Made by a program: the position numbers and the translations under genes. The notes beneath the pieces are model-generated. The model made no database searches. It had not been told where the DNA came from and worked only from the letters and a program-made list of their open reading frames with translations. DNA of 64,000 nucleotides from assembly GCA_029268515.1 (NCBI GenBank), contig JAQWNP010000020.1, positions 49,161 through 113,160 of the forward strand. Direction: 5' to 3'. Of this stretch, positions 45,322-55,586 are shown one piece after another. Numbering within the stretch: position 1 is the stretch's first letter; each line of letters starts with the position of its first letter. This DNA is from Phycisphaerales bacterium (GTDB taxonomy: Bacteria > Planctomycetota > Phycisphaerae > Phycisphaerales > SM1A02).

Positions 45322-48300
45322 GGCGACTCCTTTGGATTCCCCCATCCGCCGCCGCCTGGAGTCTGCAACACAAGCACATCGCCAGTATCGACCTCGGCAC
45401 CATCCACCGAGTTAAGATCAACGCGGCCCCCCGCAGCGCGTTCAATCCACTGTTGCCCCACGGCGCCATCGCCTCCACCTTTGAGTCCAAAGGGAGATAC
45501 GATCCGATGTTGCGTCACCATTGAGACACTCAACGGGCTCAAGAAACGTATCCGACGCTCTACGCCATCACCACCACGCCAATGCCCAGCGCCACCCGAG
45601 CCAGTTCGAATAGCAAACCGCTCTAGTTGCACCGGATATCGCAACTCAAAAATCTCTGGGTCAGTCATTTGTGTATTGGTCATATGAGAGTGCACACCAG
45701 AGGCCCCATCGAAACCACTGTTCGCACCTGTCCCCCCGCAAATCGTCTCGTAGTAACCAAATTCTTCGTTACCGAATAAAAGATTGTTACACGTTCCTTG
45801 ACTACAAGCAGACAACTCCAAAGCCTTCAGAATCGTGTCCACCAAACGTTGAGATGTTTCAACATTGCCGCCGACCACAGCGGGCGCCTTTGCAGGATCC
45901 ATATCAAAGCTTGGATTCAGCATGCCTTCTGGAATGATCATTTCCACTGGACGCATAAGACCGTCATTCAAAGGGATTCTTCGGTCAACCAACAATCGCA
46001 ACGCATAGATGACTGTGGCTCGAACAATCGCAGGCGTTGCATTAAGGTTCCCGGGATGAACTGCTCCAGAACCCGTGAAGTCAAATCTTGCCTCGCTACC
46101 AGTAATATCAATGGTGACTTGCAGCGGCGTCCCATCATCCAACTGCTCACATGCAGTTCGCCTCCCATCGGGCAGTGCCCCAATCGCTTCCCTCGCTAGA
46201 CGCTCAGCATAAGATTGAAGCTGTGACATCTGATTGGCAATCTGCTCAGCACCATGGTCTTGTATTAATCGCTCCAGTCCAATGCGACCTCGTTCATTCG
46301 CTGCAATCATGGCTTCTAGATCAGCAATATTGTCACCAAGACCGCGCGTTGGCCATGGCCCGCTGGTGAGCTGGGTGACGACTTTGGCCCGGTCAAAGGC
46401 ACCACCTTGAACAATCAGCTGCGGCGGAAAAACCACGCCCTCCTCAATAAGACTTGTTGCATCAGGCGGCATCGAACCAGGGCGAGAACCGCCAATCTCG
46501 GCATGATGGGCACGACTTGCCACAAATCCACATGTGTTGCCATGTTCATCGAAGACACCCGTAATCACCGTCAAATCAGGTAAGTGTGAACCACCAAAGG
46601 CAGGATGATTGGTAAGGGCCACATCACCTGGCTTGAGTTCAAGCTCTTCCAAAACACGTTGCACACATACACCGAGCGAGCCCAGGTGCACTGGCAGATG
46701 CGGCGCATTGACGACAAGTTGTCCTTCTTGGTCAAGCACTGTGCAAGAGTAGTCCAGTCTTTCCTTCACATTGACAGAAATGGCGCAGCGTTGCAGCACC
46801 TGCCCCATCTCAAGCGCCACTGCTGCAAATGCATCCGCAAAAAGCTCTACCTCACCAGCACTCGCTTGCACGAAAGCAGTGGTATTTTCCTGCCCATTTT
46901 TGAACACTGCCCGAATCGTCCCATCACTCCCCAAGACTGCATCCCAGTGCTGTTCTACGATAAAAGTGGTTTGTCCCTCACAGATCATCGCTGGGCCAAC
47001 AACACAATCGCCTGTGCTCAAATGACTGCGTAGATAGACAGGCATATCTAACCACGAGCCTTCAGAACGAACACGCCTTGTTTCTGTTTGGCACACCGCC
47101 TTACGAAGCACTTCGAATGAGACTGGATCAGCTGCTTCTGCAATGGTCCCGACTGAAACCCTCAGAGACTCAACTTCAAGCTGTCGATCTGGCGGTTGAT
47201 AACCATACAACTCCTTAAAGCGATCGGCGAAGCCCTGAACAACATCCATATCACTGGTGTATTCAACCGCAATCGTGGTCTCTTGACCAGACAAACGCAT
47301 GCCAAGAATCTGTCGCCTCACTTTTGTAACAACATTGGCACCCTCTTCGCTCTCAATCTGTTGACGGGCGTCATTTTCCAAAGCCGTCAAATAAGACTCC
47401 AGTTTCGGTTCTACATCAGCCCACGGCTGGATCACCTGCCGATGACCAAACCGCTCGATCACGCTGGAAGAAAGCCCCTGCGCGCTCAATACTGAAGCAG
47501 CACCAGGCACGAATACAGTTGTCATGCCCAGTCGCCGAGCCACAGCGCAAGCATGTTGAGGCCCAGCGCCACCAAAAGCGATCAACGCATAGTTCGCAGG
47601 ATCATATCCTTGCCGTGCAGATACTTGTGAGATGGCATCTGCCACACGCTGATCCGCAATCGCCAGCAATGCATCTAACATTGCTTCTTGTGAGTTCGAT
47701 TCAAGACGAGTGCCAATCTGTGCTTGCAACCCTGCCAACTCCACCACGGCAGGCTCTGAAACAACCGGAATCTCCATTGCATCAATGTCGAGTCGACCGG
47801 ACAAGAGATTGACATCAGTCAACGTCAACGGACCACCTCGTCCATAGCATGCCGGGCCAGGATCACTACCACTACTGCGCGGGCCAACAGTCAGGCGCTG
47901 ATCAACCACATCACAAATAGAACCACCACCAGCAGCCACCGTTTCAATATCAATTGCAGTTGTCGCTAACGAAATGCCGCCAATATTTTGCTCGTATCGG
48001 TAAGAATAACCCCCATCAAATCGAGCCACGTCAGTACTCGTACCGCCCATATCAAATCCGATGAAGCGATCACAACCACATCGCCTTCCAATAGCGGCTG
48101 CACCAGCAACACCAGCGGCAGGGCCACTAAGCAAACTATCACGAGCGTTGTAGTGTGACGCTGCCACAAGACCACCAGCACTGGTCATGGCCTTGAGACT
48201 AGTCTCCTTACCAGATGGACTCATTAATGTCCGCCCGACATCATCGAGGTATTGGCTGACGATCGGTGTCAAACATGCATCCACAACAGCGCCTTGGGCC

Positions 48301-49118
48301 CGAGGCACTATTTTGATTGATGGCGATAGCACGCTTGAAAGTGTGACGGAACGAAAACCAATTTCATACAAGATGTCAGATACCGCTCGCTCATGCGCAT
48401 CATTACGATAAGCATGAAGAAATGCCACCGCAGCAACTTCAATACCACGATCGAGTACCTGCTGCGCATCAATGCGAAGTTGCTGCTCATCTAAGGGACA
48501 AAGTTCATTGCCTTGTGCATCCATCCGCTGATTAACTTCTACAGTGGACTGATGAACAGGCTTGGGTTTACGAACCACTCGCGCAAAGATATCTGGACGC
48601 TGCTGTGTTCCAATTTCAAGTAGATCACCGAACCCCCTGGTCACAAAGAGAGCGACAGGCGCTACCGCTCGCTCAAGTAGCGCATTGGTACCACGTGTTG
48701 TTGCTATTCGCATCGCAATTGATGGAAGTTGCTCTTGAAGCCCAGTGCCAGTGGCTAAGCGAGCTGCTAAAATAGGGGCTGGCTCCCCACCGCTGAGCTC
48801 TATTGGTTGGGGAAACGTCAACTCAGAAGGCCAGGGCGCGTCTAGGGTGAGTTCGCCATGGACAAGATCATGCCCAACAACACGTGACTCTACTCGTTGA
48901 CCAAGAATACTCAACGTATATCCAACCAGAGAAGCATTACTCATCCAGGTTGACTTGACGACAATGCAGTTGGGGTGCTTTTGTTGAGTCGCCACCCCAC
49001 GCAGCACACCAGAACTCAGTACCTTGATCACACGCTGGCTGCCGTCAGAGCCATTCGCAACACAATCAGTGAAAGTGCCCCCAGTATCGACCGAGATTTC
49101 CCAAGAATCTGCGATCAT
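45318..49118 (-). CDS. Hydantoinase/5-oxoprolinase, fused HyuA-HyuB
   Basis: A 1,266-residue protein. Residues about 1-690 are HyuA: an N-terminal [13 protein letters not shown]-type motif, RGTNALLER, and [12 protein letters not shown] in the actin-like fold. Residues about 715-1266 are Hyu[20 protein letters not shown] at its start, the [14 protein letters not shown] segment, and a Gly-rich end ([11 protein letters not shown]...[10 protein letters not shown]). The fused length matches eukaryotic-type 5-oxoprolinase, which opens 5-oxoproline to glutamate with ATP. A hydantoin substrate is equally possible from motifs. It is last in a minus-strand group after the 84-residue protein gene and mtfA. 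Confidence 0.93.
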   Translation of the reverse strand: MIADSWEISVDTGGTFTDCVANGSDGSQRVIKVLSSGVLRGVATQQKHPNCIVVKSTWMSNASLVGYTLSILGQRVESRVVGHDLVHGELTLDAPWPSELTFPQPIELSGGEPAPILAARLATGTGLQEQLPSIAMRIATTRGTNALLERAVAPVALFVTRGFGDLLEIGTQQRPDIFARVVRKPKPVHQSTVEVNQRMDAQGNELCPLDEQQLRIDAQQVLDRGIEVAAVAFLHAYRNDAHERAVSDILYEIGFRSVTLSSVLSPSIKIVPRAQGAVVDACLTPIVSQYLDDVGRTLMSPSGKETSLKAMTSAGGLVAASHYNARDSLLSGPAAGVAGAAAIGRRCGCDRFIGFDMGGTSTDVARFDGGYSYRYEQNIGGISLATTAIDIETVAAGGGSICDVVDQRLTVGPRSSGSDPGPACYGRGGPLTLTDVNLLSGRLDIDAMEIPVVSEPAVVELAGLQAQIGTRLESNSQEAMLDALLAIADQRVADAISQVSARQGYDPANYALIAFGGAGPQHACAVARRLGMTTVFVPGAASVLSAQGLSSSVIERFGHRQVIQPWADVEPKLESYLTALENDARQQIESEEGANVVTKVRRQILGMRLSGQETTIAVEYTSDMDVVQGFADRFKELYGYQPPDRQLEVESLRVSVGTIAEAADPVSFEVLRKAVCQTETRRVRSEGSWLDMPVYLRSHLSTGDCVVGPAMICEGQTTFIVEQHWDAVLGSDGTIRAVFKNGQENTTAFVQASAGEVELFADAFAAVALEMGQVLQRCAISVNVKERLDYSCTVLDQEGQLVVNAPHLPVHLGSLGVCVQRVLEELELKPGDVALTNHPAFGGSHLPDLTVITGVFDEHGNTCGFVASRAHHAEIGGSRPGSMPPDATSLIEEGVVFPPQLIVQGGAFDRAKVVTQLTSGPWPTRGLGDNIADLEAMIAANERGRIGLERLIQDHGAEQIANQMSQLQSYAERLAREAIGALPDGRRTACEQLDDGTPLQVTIDITGSEARFDFTGSGAVHPGNLNATPAIVRATVIYALRLLVDRRIPLNDGLMRPVEMIIPEGMLNPSFDMDPAKAPAVVGGNVETSQRLVDTILKALELSACSQGTCNNLLFGNEEFGYYETICGGTGANSGFDGASGVHSHMTNTQMTDPEIFELRYPVQLERFAIRTGSGGAGHWRGGDGVERRIRFLSPLSVSMVTQHRIVSPFGLKGGGDGAVGQQWIERAAGGRVDLNSVDGAEVDTGDVLVLQTPGGGGWGNPKESP

Positions 49119-49136
49119 TACAACGCCTCCCCGCCA

Positions 49137-49925
49137 CTAAGAACGATGCCAAGCAACGCGCTTAAAACGCTCCGCTGTATCCTGCCCATAGTAAACACGC
49201 ATGACGTCGTATAAATCTGAATGCTGGCTCTGCATCGCAATTGGATTAAAGAAAAACGCTTCTGTGCATACCGCAAAAAACTCGCCCACATTCGTAGCGC
49301 CATAGGGCCGCAAGACTGTCTGGCGCCCCTGTTCTACTGCTCTGCATAATTGTTGGAACGCTTCAGTCATGACTTGATGCCAACGCTGATAATCTTCTTT
49401 TTTTCGCTGCGGCGGTGTTCCATCAACATACCCAGACAGCATATCAAGCTTATGCGCAAACTCATGGATCACCAAATTATGACCCGTGCCTAAATGCTGG
49501 CCATTCTGTTTCGCATCTGCCCATGACAAAACCACGGGACCACGAAACCAAGCCTCACCTAAATTACTTGAGGAATCTGATGTTGGGCCTTGCGACCACA
49601 TATCACGCTGTTGCTGGACATAAGCGCCGGGATAAACCAAAATTGACTGAACGTTGGGAAAAAAGTCGTGTTCCATTCCAAGTAACAAAAGAGCCGCTTG
49701 AGCTGCAATCGTGACTTGAACTTCTTCATTGATGGCCTGCCCTCCGCAAGCTTCCCAATACTTTTCAGCGATAATCACTTGCGCCATGCCTCTCAAACGC
49801 TGGCGTTCATCAGCATCCAGAAGACGATCGTAGATAAAGTTGTGTCGAATAATTCGCTCAAACGAATCTGAGACGGGCTGAGAAGCCTGCTTGCGGCGAC
49901 GTGATTTTTGAGAGAAGAAAGGCAT
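49137..49925 (-). CDS. mtfA: MtfA-like zinc-dependent peptidase (M90)
   Basis: A 262-residue protein. The zinc motif HEFAH is at 154-158, followed by KLDMLSG and a downstream Glu/Phe-rich segment (VGEFFAVCTEAFFFNP) that includes a probable third ligand. The N-terminal LVYPGAYVQQQRDMW segment is also diagnostic of the MtfA family. In E. coli MtfA titrates the glucose repressor Mlc and has aminopeptidase activity; no Mlc-like gene or PTS gene is in the window. It lies 18 bases upstream of the oxoprolinase start. Confidence 0.9.
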   Translation of the reverse strand: MPFFSQKSRRRKQASQPVSDSFERIIRHNFIYDRLLDADERQRLRGMAQVIIAEKYWEACGGQAINEEVQVTIAAQAALLLLGMEHDFFPNVQSILVYPGAYVQQQRDMWSQGPTSDSSSNLGEAWFRGPVVLSWADAKQNGQHLGTGHNLVIHEFAHKLDMLSGYVDGTPPQRKKEDYQRWHQVMTEAFQQLCRAVEQGRQTVLRPYGATNVGEFFAVCTEAFFFNPIAMQSQHSDLYDVMRVYYGQDTAERFKRVAWHRS

Positions 49926-49949
49926 ACTGAATCAGATTGAAGAGTTGGC

Positions 49950-50204
49950 TTAGTCAGTGTCATCCATCGCAGTGACAGTGTAGGCATCACCTTCCAAACG
50001 CAATCTCACACGCTGCCCGATTTTCTGATCAGCCATCCAATCACCCCAGACTGGCCACATTCGAGTTTGTCCATCCTCACCAACGACATGGGCCGTGATG
50101 ACGGGAGGATTGATGTCCTCCGCAATGGTTGTCTCGGATTCCTTGACCTTCGGCCACTGAAGTCGCTGGAGGGTACCTGTCATTTCTTCTGGTGTTTCTG
50201 CCAT
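49950..50204 (-). CDS. Small hypothetical protein
   Basis: An 84-residue acidic soluble protein. The central part alternates hydrophobic residues in short strands (PPVITAHVVGEDGQTRMWPVW; QRVRLRLEGDAYTVTAM), suggesting a small beta barrel, and there is no signal or membrane segment. It was not recognised as a known family. It sits 24 bases upstream of mtfA on the same strand and is divergent from moxR. The support is the clean open frame, its position and protein-like composition. Confidence 0.55.
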   Translation of the reverse strand: MAETPEEMTGTLQRLQWPKVKESETTIAEDINPPVITAHVVGEDGQTRMWPVWGDWMADQKIGQRVRLRLEGDAYTVTAMDDTD

Positions 50205-50462
50205 GATCTCAGTGTATCTCGATCATGGCTTGGACGGGAAGGCCTGTTTGCCATTACTGCCTCCAATATGGACATTTATGGATCAAAAATGCTCCTTTTC
50301 TGCCCATAAAAGGTCTGCAACGGCAATACAGAACTCGTTGTCTGAACCGATAATGGATAGGCTGCGTAACGAGCGAAGGGTTCCTATGCCAAGTCATGAG
50401 CATCACCCCAAGCCAACACTGATTTTTAGTCCATCAGGCCACTAATTAGAGAGCACCGATCG

Positions 50463-51461
50463 ATGACCGCAACTTCCTCCGACATCCAACAAATATCACA
50501 GCAAGTCCAAGCTGCCAGCCAGCCTTTTCAACAACTTAGAAACCACATCCACCAAGTGGTTGTGGGCCAGGATGATCTCCTGACGAAGATGATGATTGGC
50601 ATGCTTGCGAATGGTCACCTATTAATTGAAGGCGTTCCTGGCTTGGCAAAAACGCTTGCCGTTTCATGCTTAGCTAAGGGTGTTGATACAGGATTTCAAC
50701 GCATTCAATTTACGCCAGATCTTCTGCCAGCCGACCTCATTGGCACGCTCATCTATCGACCAAACGATTCAGAGTTTGTTGTCAACAAGGGACCAATTTT
50801 TTCAAATATCATCCTGGCCGACGAAATCAACCGCGCCCCAGCAAAAGTCCAAAGTGCTTTGCTGGAAGCAATGCAAGAGCGACAGGTGACCATCGGGAAA
50901 GACACTTTTCCTCTACCTGATCCATTTCTTGTGCTTGCGACTCAGAATCCAATTGAGCAAGAAGGCACCTATCCGCTCCCAGAAGCTCAGGTAGACCGCT
51001 TCATGCTCAAAGTTGTTGTTGACTATCCGACTCAAGATCAGGAACGCAAGATCTTAGACCGCATGGCTTCAACAGAACCAGCCACTGATATCACGCCGGT
51101 CATGGAACCATCCACGATTGCTTCGGCCCGTCGTATCGTTGATCAGATCTATATGGACAAACAAGTCGGCGACTACATTGTCAGCTTGATTATGGCCACG
51201 AGAAACCCCGAGACAATCAATGCCGAACTCGCCGAATTGATTGACTACGGTGCTTCTCCCCGTGCAACAATTTGTCTGGCCCTCTGTGCCAAAGCCAATG
51301 CCTTCCTCGATGGACGTGGCTACGTGGTACCTCAAGATGTCAAAGACATCGCCATGGATGTCTTACGTCACCGCGTACTGCCCACCTATGAAGCTGAGGC
51401 CGAAAACAAGACCTCCGTCGAATTAGTCCAGACCATTCTCGATCACGTCCCAGTTCCCTAA
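50463..51461 (+). CDS. moxR: MoxR-type AAA+ ATPase
   Basis: A 332-residue protein. Walker A is GVPGLAKT (57-64) and Walker B is ILADEINRAP (about 119-128). The ATQNPIEQEGTYPLPEAQVDRF sensor/arginine-finger segment is typical of the MoxR group, and the lid domain has YGASPRATICLALCAKANA. MoxR ATPases act as chaperones that load metals or assemble VWA-domain proteins, and here they are encoded directly before the DUF58 and Bat proteins. The upstream region (258 bases, divergent from the 84-residue gene) must hold the operon promoter, but no convincing -35/-10 pair was identified. Confidence 0.95.
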   Translation: MTATSSDIQQISQQVQAASQPFQQLRNHIHQVVVGQDDLLTKMMIGMLANGHLLIEGVPGLAKTLAVSCLAKGVDTGFQRIQFTPDLLPADLIGTLIYRPNDSEFVVNKGPIFSNIILADEINRAPAKVQSALLEAMQERQVTIGKDTFPLPDPFLVLATQNPIEQEGTYPLPEAQVDRFMLKVVVDYPTQDQERKILDRMASTEPATDITPVMEPSTIASARRIVDQIYMDKQVGDYIVSLIMATRNPETINAELAELIDYGASPRATICLALCAKANAFLDGRGYVVPQDVKDIAMDVLRHRVLPTYEAEAENKTSVELVQTILDHVPVP

Positions 51462-51487
51462 ACCGCTAATACCCCACGAGTTTTCTG

Positions 51488-52369
51488 ATGATTCCTGCTG
51501 AGCTCATCAAGAAAGTACGCCGGATCGAAATCCGGACCTCTCATATTGTCAACGATGCCCTGGCGGGTAAGTACCACTCTGCCTTTAAGGGTCGTGGCAT
51601 GGAATTCGAAGAGGTCCGGCAGTACCAGATCGGCGACGACATACGCACCATTGACTGGAATGTCTCTGCGCGCATGAATGACCCTCATGTGAAAGTCTTC
51701 CATGAGGAAAGAGAGCTGACTGTGATGCTACTGGTTGATCTCAGCCGCTCTCAACAGTTTGGAACAGAGGAGCAGTTCAAACGTGAACTTGTTGCGGAAC
51801 TATCTGCGACGCTCGCATTCAGCGCTATCAAAAACAACGACAAAGTAGGCCTGATCTGCTTCACTGATCAGATCGAGAAGTTCGTGCCACCTCGCAAGGG
51901 TCCAAAGCATGTCCTACGTGTCATTCGCGAACTACTCGCCATTGAGCCCAAAGGCCGTGGCACAGACCTCAGCCTGGCACTGGACTATCTCAATCGCATT
52001 CAAAAACGAAAGGCCGTCGTCTTTCTGATCAGCGACTTCCAAGACGTCGCATATGAAACACCTTTAAAAATCGCTCGGCGGCGCCACGATCTTATTCCTG
52101 TCATTATCTCAGATCGACATGAACAAGAACTCCCAAATGTGGGCCTGATTGAACTCAAGGACAATGAAACTGGCCAACAAATTCTTGTCGACACTTCGAG
52201 CAAGACTGTTCGCGATAGGTTTCAGGAGATGGCCAGAAAACACAAAGAACACCGCGACCACTGGCTGCGTTCCAATCGCATGGATGGAATCCACTTGCAT
52301 ACCGGGGAACAATTAGTGGAACCTTTAGCTCGATATTTCAAACGCAGAGAAGCACGACTCGAACGATGA
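51488..52369 (+). CDS. DUF58 domain protein with VWA-like fold
   Basis: A 293-residue protein. The DUF58 signature EEVRQYQIGDDIRTIDWNVSAR is at 41-62. The C-terminal half is a von Willebrand A-like fold with a MIDAS motif D84-x-S86-x-S88 (VDLSRS). No signal peptide or TM helix is seen, so it is cytoplasmic or peripheral. It starts 27 bases after moxR, and its stop overlaps the next start by four bases. It is a probable MoxR partner in the aerotolerance-type operon. Confidence 0.92.
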   Translation: MIPAELIKKVRRIEIRTSHIVNDALAGKYHSAFKGRGMEFEEVRQYQIGDDIRTIDWNVSARMNDPHVKVFHEERELTVMLLVDLSRSQQFGTEEQFKRELVAELSATLAFSAIKNNDKVGLICFTDQIEKFVPPRKGPKHVLRVIRELLAIEPKGRGTDLSLALDYLNRIQKRKAVVFLISDFQDVAYETPLKIARRRHDLIPVIISDRHEQELPNVGLIELKDNETGQQILVDTSSKTVRDRFQEMARKHKEHRDHWLRSNRMDGIHLHTGEQLVEPLARYFKRREARLER

Positions 52370-53421
52370 CTTTTTCTAGACAAACAAAACAACTTGAGAT
52401 GCCTTGTTATGTGCTTTGCGCCATCACTTTTGTCATTTTATCAATCGTTGTTTCGTCTGGATTTGCTTCCAATCGACAGGTTGTCACACAAACTCAGACC
52501 ACAACATCGCAGGACGACACTGGCAAGATCACATTGTCATTGCTCACACCCAGCGTACCTGTTTCTGCAGGCCAGCCTTTTAACGTCATTGTCACAGCGA
52601 TCGCGCCACCAAACACACGCCTCTTGTTTCCTGAACTTGGCGAACAGGTGGGCGCCTTCAATCTATTGGAGATAGAACGCCAACCCGACATACCCACTGA
52701 CAATGGCCGACAATTTCGATGGAAACTCCTTCTCGACAGTCTGGAGCCAGGCCAACAAGAATTACCGGCGTTCGCGATAGAAATCCGCACCGTTGAAGGT
52801 GAGGAGGATGGATCTGTCTCAACCTCCCCCGTCACACTGACAGTCAATACAAGCCTTAGCACAATACCAGAAGAAGCTGAACTTCAAGATATTAGAGGAC
52901 CAATCGACATCTCGTTGAGCAAGCCGTGGCCCTGGTGGGCCTGGCTCATCATTGGCTGCAGTGTTGCGATCGCAATCATTGCATTCCTGTTGATTCTGGC
53001 AAATCGCCGAACCGAGGAAGCAGCACTTCCAGTTGCTCAACTTTTACCCGCTGACATTGAAGCAATGGCAGCTATAGACAAGCTTGAATCAGAACAACTA
53101 CTGAACAGCGCCAGATTTCACATTTTCTATACACGCCTAAGCACCATCGTGCGCCGTTACATCGAACGACGATTCAGTGTCATGGCACCAGAGCGCACCA
53201 CAGATGAGTTTCTACGCGAGATTCGCCATCAAGCCATTTTATCCGGCGCTCAAAAAGATGCTCTTGAAAGTTTCTTAAGAGCCGCTGATATGGTGAAATT
53301 TGCAAAGCACGAGCCACTTCCACAAGAAGGAAACGCAGCACTCTTGGGGGCTCGTCAATTTGTGGAACAGACCAGACCACATGAGCTTGATGAATCCGAT
53401 CAGATTCAGGAGGTGGCATAA
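52366..53421 (+). CDS. Membrane protein with BatD-like N-terminus and DUF4381-like C-terminus
   Basis: A 351-residue protein. An N-terminal membrane or signal segment (about 15-35) is followed by an extracytoplasmic beta-rich region (about 45-165: ITLSLLTPSVPVSAGQPFNVIV). A TM helix at about 185-208 (WWAWLIIGCSVAIAIIAFLL) leads to a cytoplasmic helical region with FHIFYTRLSTIVRRYIERRF and TTDEFLREI, as in the DUF4381-type proteins encoded between DUF58 and BatA genes in many phyla. The start overlaps the DUF58 stop, and its stop overlaps the batA start (TAATG). Confidence 0.8.
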   Translation: MTFSRQTKQLEMPCYVLCAITFVILSIVVSSGFASNRQVVTQTQTTTSQDDTGKITLSLLTPSVPVSAGQPFNVIVTAIAPPNTRLLFPELGEQVGAFNLLEIERQPDIPTDNGRQFRWKLLLDSLEPGQQELPAFAIEIRTVEGEEDGSVSTSPVTLTVNTSLSTIPEEAELQDIRGPIDISLSKPWPWWAWLIIGCSVAIAIIAFLLILANRRTEEAALPVAQLLPADIEAMAAIDKLESEQLLNSARFHIFYTRLSTIVRRYIERRFSVMAPERTTDEFLREIRHQAILSGAQKDALESFLRAADMVKFAKHEPLPQEGNAALLGARQFVEQTRPHELDESDQIQEVA

Positions 53422-54527
53422 TGTCTGACCTCGGCTTTGATGCCTACTCAGTTTGGTATCTCCTTCTGCTGCTGCTGATTCCAGTACTTTGGTGGTGGTG
53501 GCTGCAGCCTCGCAAGCGAACAACAATCAGCTATTCATCAATCTCTATTCTGAGCAAGATGCCGCGAACCTGGGTTGTCAAAACGCGGTGGATTATTCCC
53601 ACGCTTCGCACTGCCGTGTTGGTGCTTCTCATTGTGGCCCTGGCTCGTCCTCAAAAAGCAGATGCCCATCGTGCAGTCCATGCTGAAGGCGTGGCCATCG
53701 AGATGGTCATCGACCGTTCAGGCTCGATGCGTGCGGATGACTTTGTCATCAATCGGCAACGCGTCACACGACTGGAAGCAGCCAAAGCAGTCGCCGAAGA
53801 CTTTATTCTTGGCGTTGATGAACTCCAGGGCCGCCCTCATGATCTGATAGGAATTATTACCTTTGCCAAGTACGCAGATTCACTGGCTGCAATGACCTTT
53901 GACCATCGTTTCTTGAGTGAAAAACTGGTGGCCTTGAAACCACTGGCACCGCGCGATGAAGAAAGCGCAACAGCCATCGGTGATGCCGTTGCTCTTGCCG
54001 TCGAAAGACTTGCGAGCCTTGAAACAAGCCGCGAGATGAACACTGACAAAAAAGTCACCTCCAAGGTCATCATTCTGTTGACAGACGGCGAAGACAATGC
54101 CAGTGAGATTGGACCACTCAAAGCTGCAGAAATGGCGGCAGCGTATGACATCAAGCTCTACACCATCGGCATTGGCACTGATCGTGGAGAAGTTCCGGTC
54201 GTTGAGCGTGATGCCTTTGGACGCACAAGAGAGGTCCGTATGCGTGTGGAGCCCGTAGACGAAAAGCTTCTCACTGAGATGTCTGAAATGACAGGTGGAC
54301 AGTATTTTCGAGCATTCAACACTGATTCTCTTGTCGAAATCTACTCGACGATCGATGACCTCGAAAAGAGCGAGCTCTTTGAAGAGCAGTTTGTTGAACA
54401 AAGTGAGCTCGCAGTTGAGCATGTTCGTTTTGGCTCACTGTCAATTCCACCCCTCATACTGGCCGCACTGATTCTACTCCTTATCGAAACAACCCTTGCA
54501 ACAACACGCTATCGAATCCTTCCTTAA
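53421..54527 (+). CDS. batA: BatA-like VWA domain membrane protein
   Basis: A 368-residue protein. TM segments lie at about 9-28 and 59-76. A periplasmic VWA domain follows with MIDAS D98-x-S100-x-S102 (IDRSGSM), the TFAKYAD threonine region and ILLTDGEDNAS. A C-terminal TM helix lies near 343-361. It is the standard BatA layout (N-terminal BatA helix pair, VWA, TM anchor). In Bacteroides the Bat proteins are needed for oxygen tolerance, and complexes with MoxR are proposed; the precise role is unknown. It overlaps the previous gene by one base. Confidence 0.92.
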   Translation: MSDLGFDAYSVWYLLLLLLIPVLWWWWLQPRKRTTISYSSISILSKMPRTWVVKTRWIIPTLRTAVLVLLIVALARPQKADAHRAVHAEGVAIEMVIDRSGSMRADDFVINRQRVTRLEAAKAVAEDFILGVDELQGRPHDLIGIITFAKYADSLAAMTFDHRFLSEKLVALKPLAPRDEESATAIGDAVALAVERLASLETSREMNTDKKVTSKVIILLTDGEDNASEIGPLKAAEMAAAYDIKLYTIGIGTDRGEVPVVERDAFGRTREVRMRVEPVDEKLLTEMSEMTGGQYFRAFNTDSLVEIYSTIDDLEKSELFEEQFVEQSELAVEHVRFGSLSIPPLILAALILLLIETTLATTRYRILP

Positions 54528-54545
54528 TCAAGATCTATCTATCCT

Positions 54546-55586
54546 ATGTTTGACGGCATCGAATTCATTTCCTTGGCAAAACTGAACTGGCTCTGGGCTG
54601 TACTTTTTGCGTTGATCCTGATCATCATTGCATTCAAGCAACGCCATCGAGCCCTTTCTCGCTTCGCGTCACGCCGCTTAGAGCGACCATTAACTGCTTT
54701 CACGAGTCTTGGCCGCCGTCGCTGGAAGGCGGGACTCCTCATTGCCAGTATGGTTTTTCTGGTTGCCGCACTTATTGACCCACGCTGGGGCACGCGTTAT
54801 CAAGAGGTGGAACAGCGTGGCATCGACTTATATGTGCTGCTAGATATATCCAAATCGATGCTTGCCGAAGACGTCAAACCCAATCGCCTCGATCGAGCCA
54901 AACACTACATTTCAGATCTTCTTGAATCAACTCATGGCGATCGCGTGGGTTTGATTACATTTGCGGGCGTTTCCCAAATTAAGACACCCCTGACCATTGA
55001 CTATCGTGCCATTCGAACGGCGCTTGAAGATGTCAGGCCGCAATCGGTGACGCAAGGTGGCTCCAAGCTGGGAGATGCCATTCGCTTGGCTGCAGATTCA
55101 TTCACCGATGACATCCAAGACTTCAAGGCCATACTCGTACTTTCCGATGGTGAAGACATGGATAGCTTCCCTGTGGAAGCAGCTGCCTCAGCATTTCAGG
55201 ACCAAGGCGTCCGTGTGTTTACGGTCGGCCTTGGCGATCAGGCACAAGGATCGCGAATCCCAATCTCTATGGGCGGGAATACGATCTACCTGACCTATCA
55301 GGGAGAAGAGGTCTGGTCACGGATGGATCCCAACATGCTGACCCAAGTCGCCATGGCCGCTGACGGACGTTTCTATGATGTTGGTGTCAGCAATGTTGAT
55401 CTCGGCGAGGTCTACAAAACTTCTTTGGCCCCCACTGCAGGCCGCGTCTATCAATCTGAACGGCTCGAGCGGGCTATTCCTCGCTACCAGTGGTTCGTTG
55501 GCATTGGCCTGCTGCTCCTGTTCATCCAGTCTTTTCTTGGCGAGCGACGAAGCAAACCATCAAAGCATGCGGAGCTCATGGCATGA
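54546..55586 (+). CDS. batB: BatB-like VWA domain membrane protein
   Basis: A 346-residue paralogue of BatA. TM helices lie at about 12-30 and 61-77. The VWA domain has MIDAS D100-x-S102-x-S104 (LDISKSM), LITFAG and LVLSDGEDMDS, and the C-terminal TM lies at about 316-332. The stop codon overlaps the batC start codon (ATGA), so translation is coupled. It probably forms a heteromer with BatA in the inner membrane; this is inferred from the family and the operon. Confidence 0.92.
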   Translation: MFDGIEFISLAKLNWLWAVLFALILIIIAFKQRHRALSRFASRRLERPLTAFTSLGRRRWKAGLLIASMVFLVAALIDPRWGTRYQEVEQRGIDLYVLLDISKSMLAEDVKPNRLDRAKHYISDLLESTHGDRVGLITFAGVSQIKTPLTIDYRAIRTALEDVRPQSVTQGGSKLGDAIRLAADSFTDDIQDFKAILVLSDGEDMDSFPVEAAASAFQDQGVRVFTVGLGDQAQGSRIPISMGGNTIYLTYQGEEVWSRMDPNMLTQVAMAADGRFYDVGVSNVDLGEVYKTSLAPTAGRVYQSERLERAIPRYQWFVGIGLLLLFIQSFLGERRSKPSKHAELMA

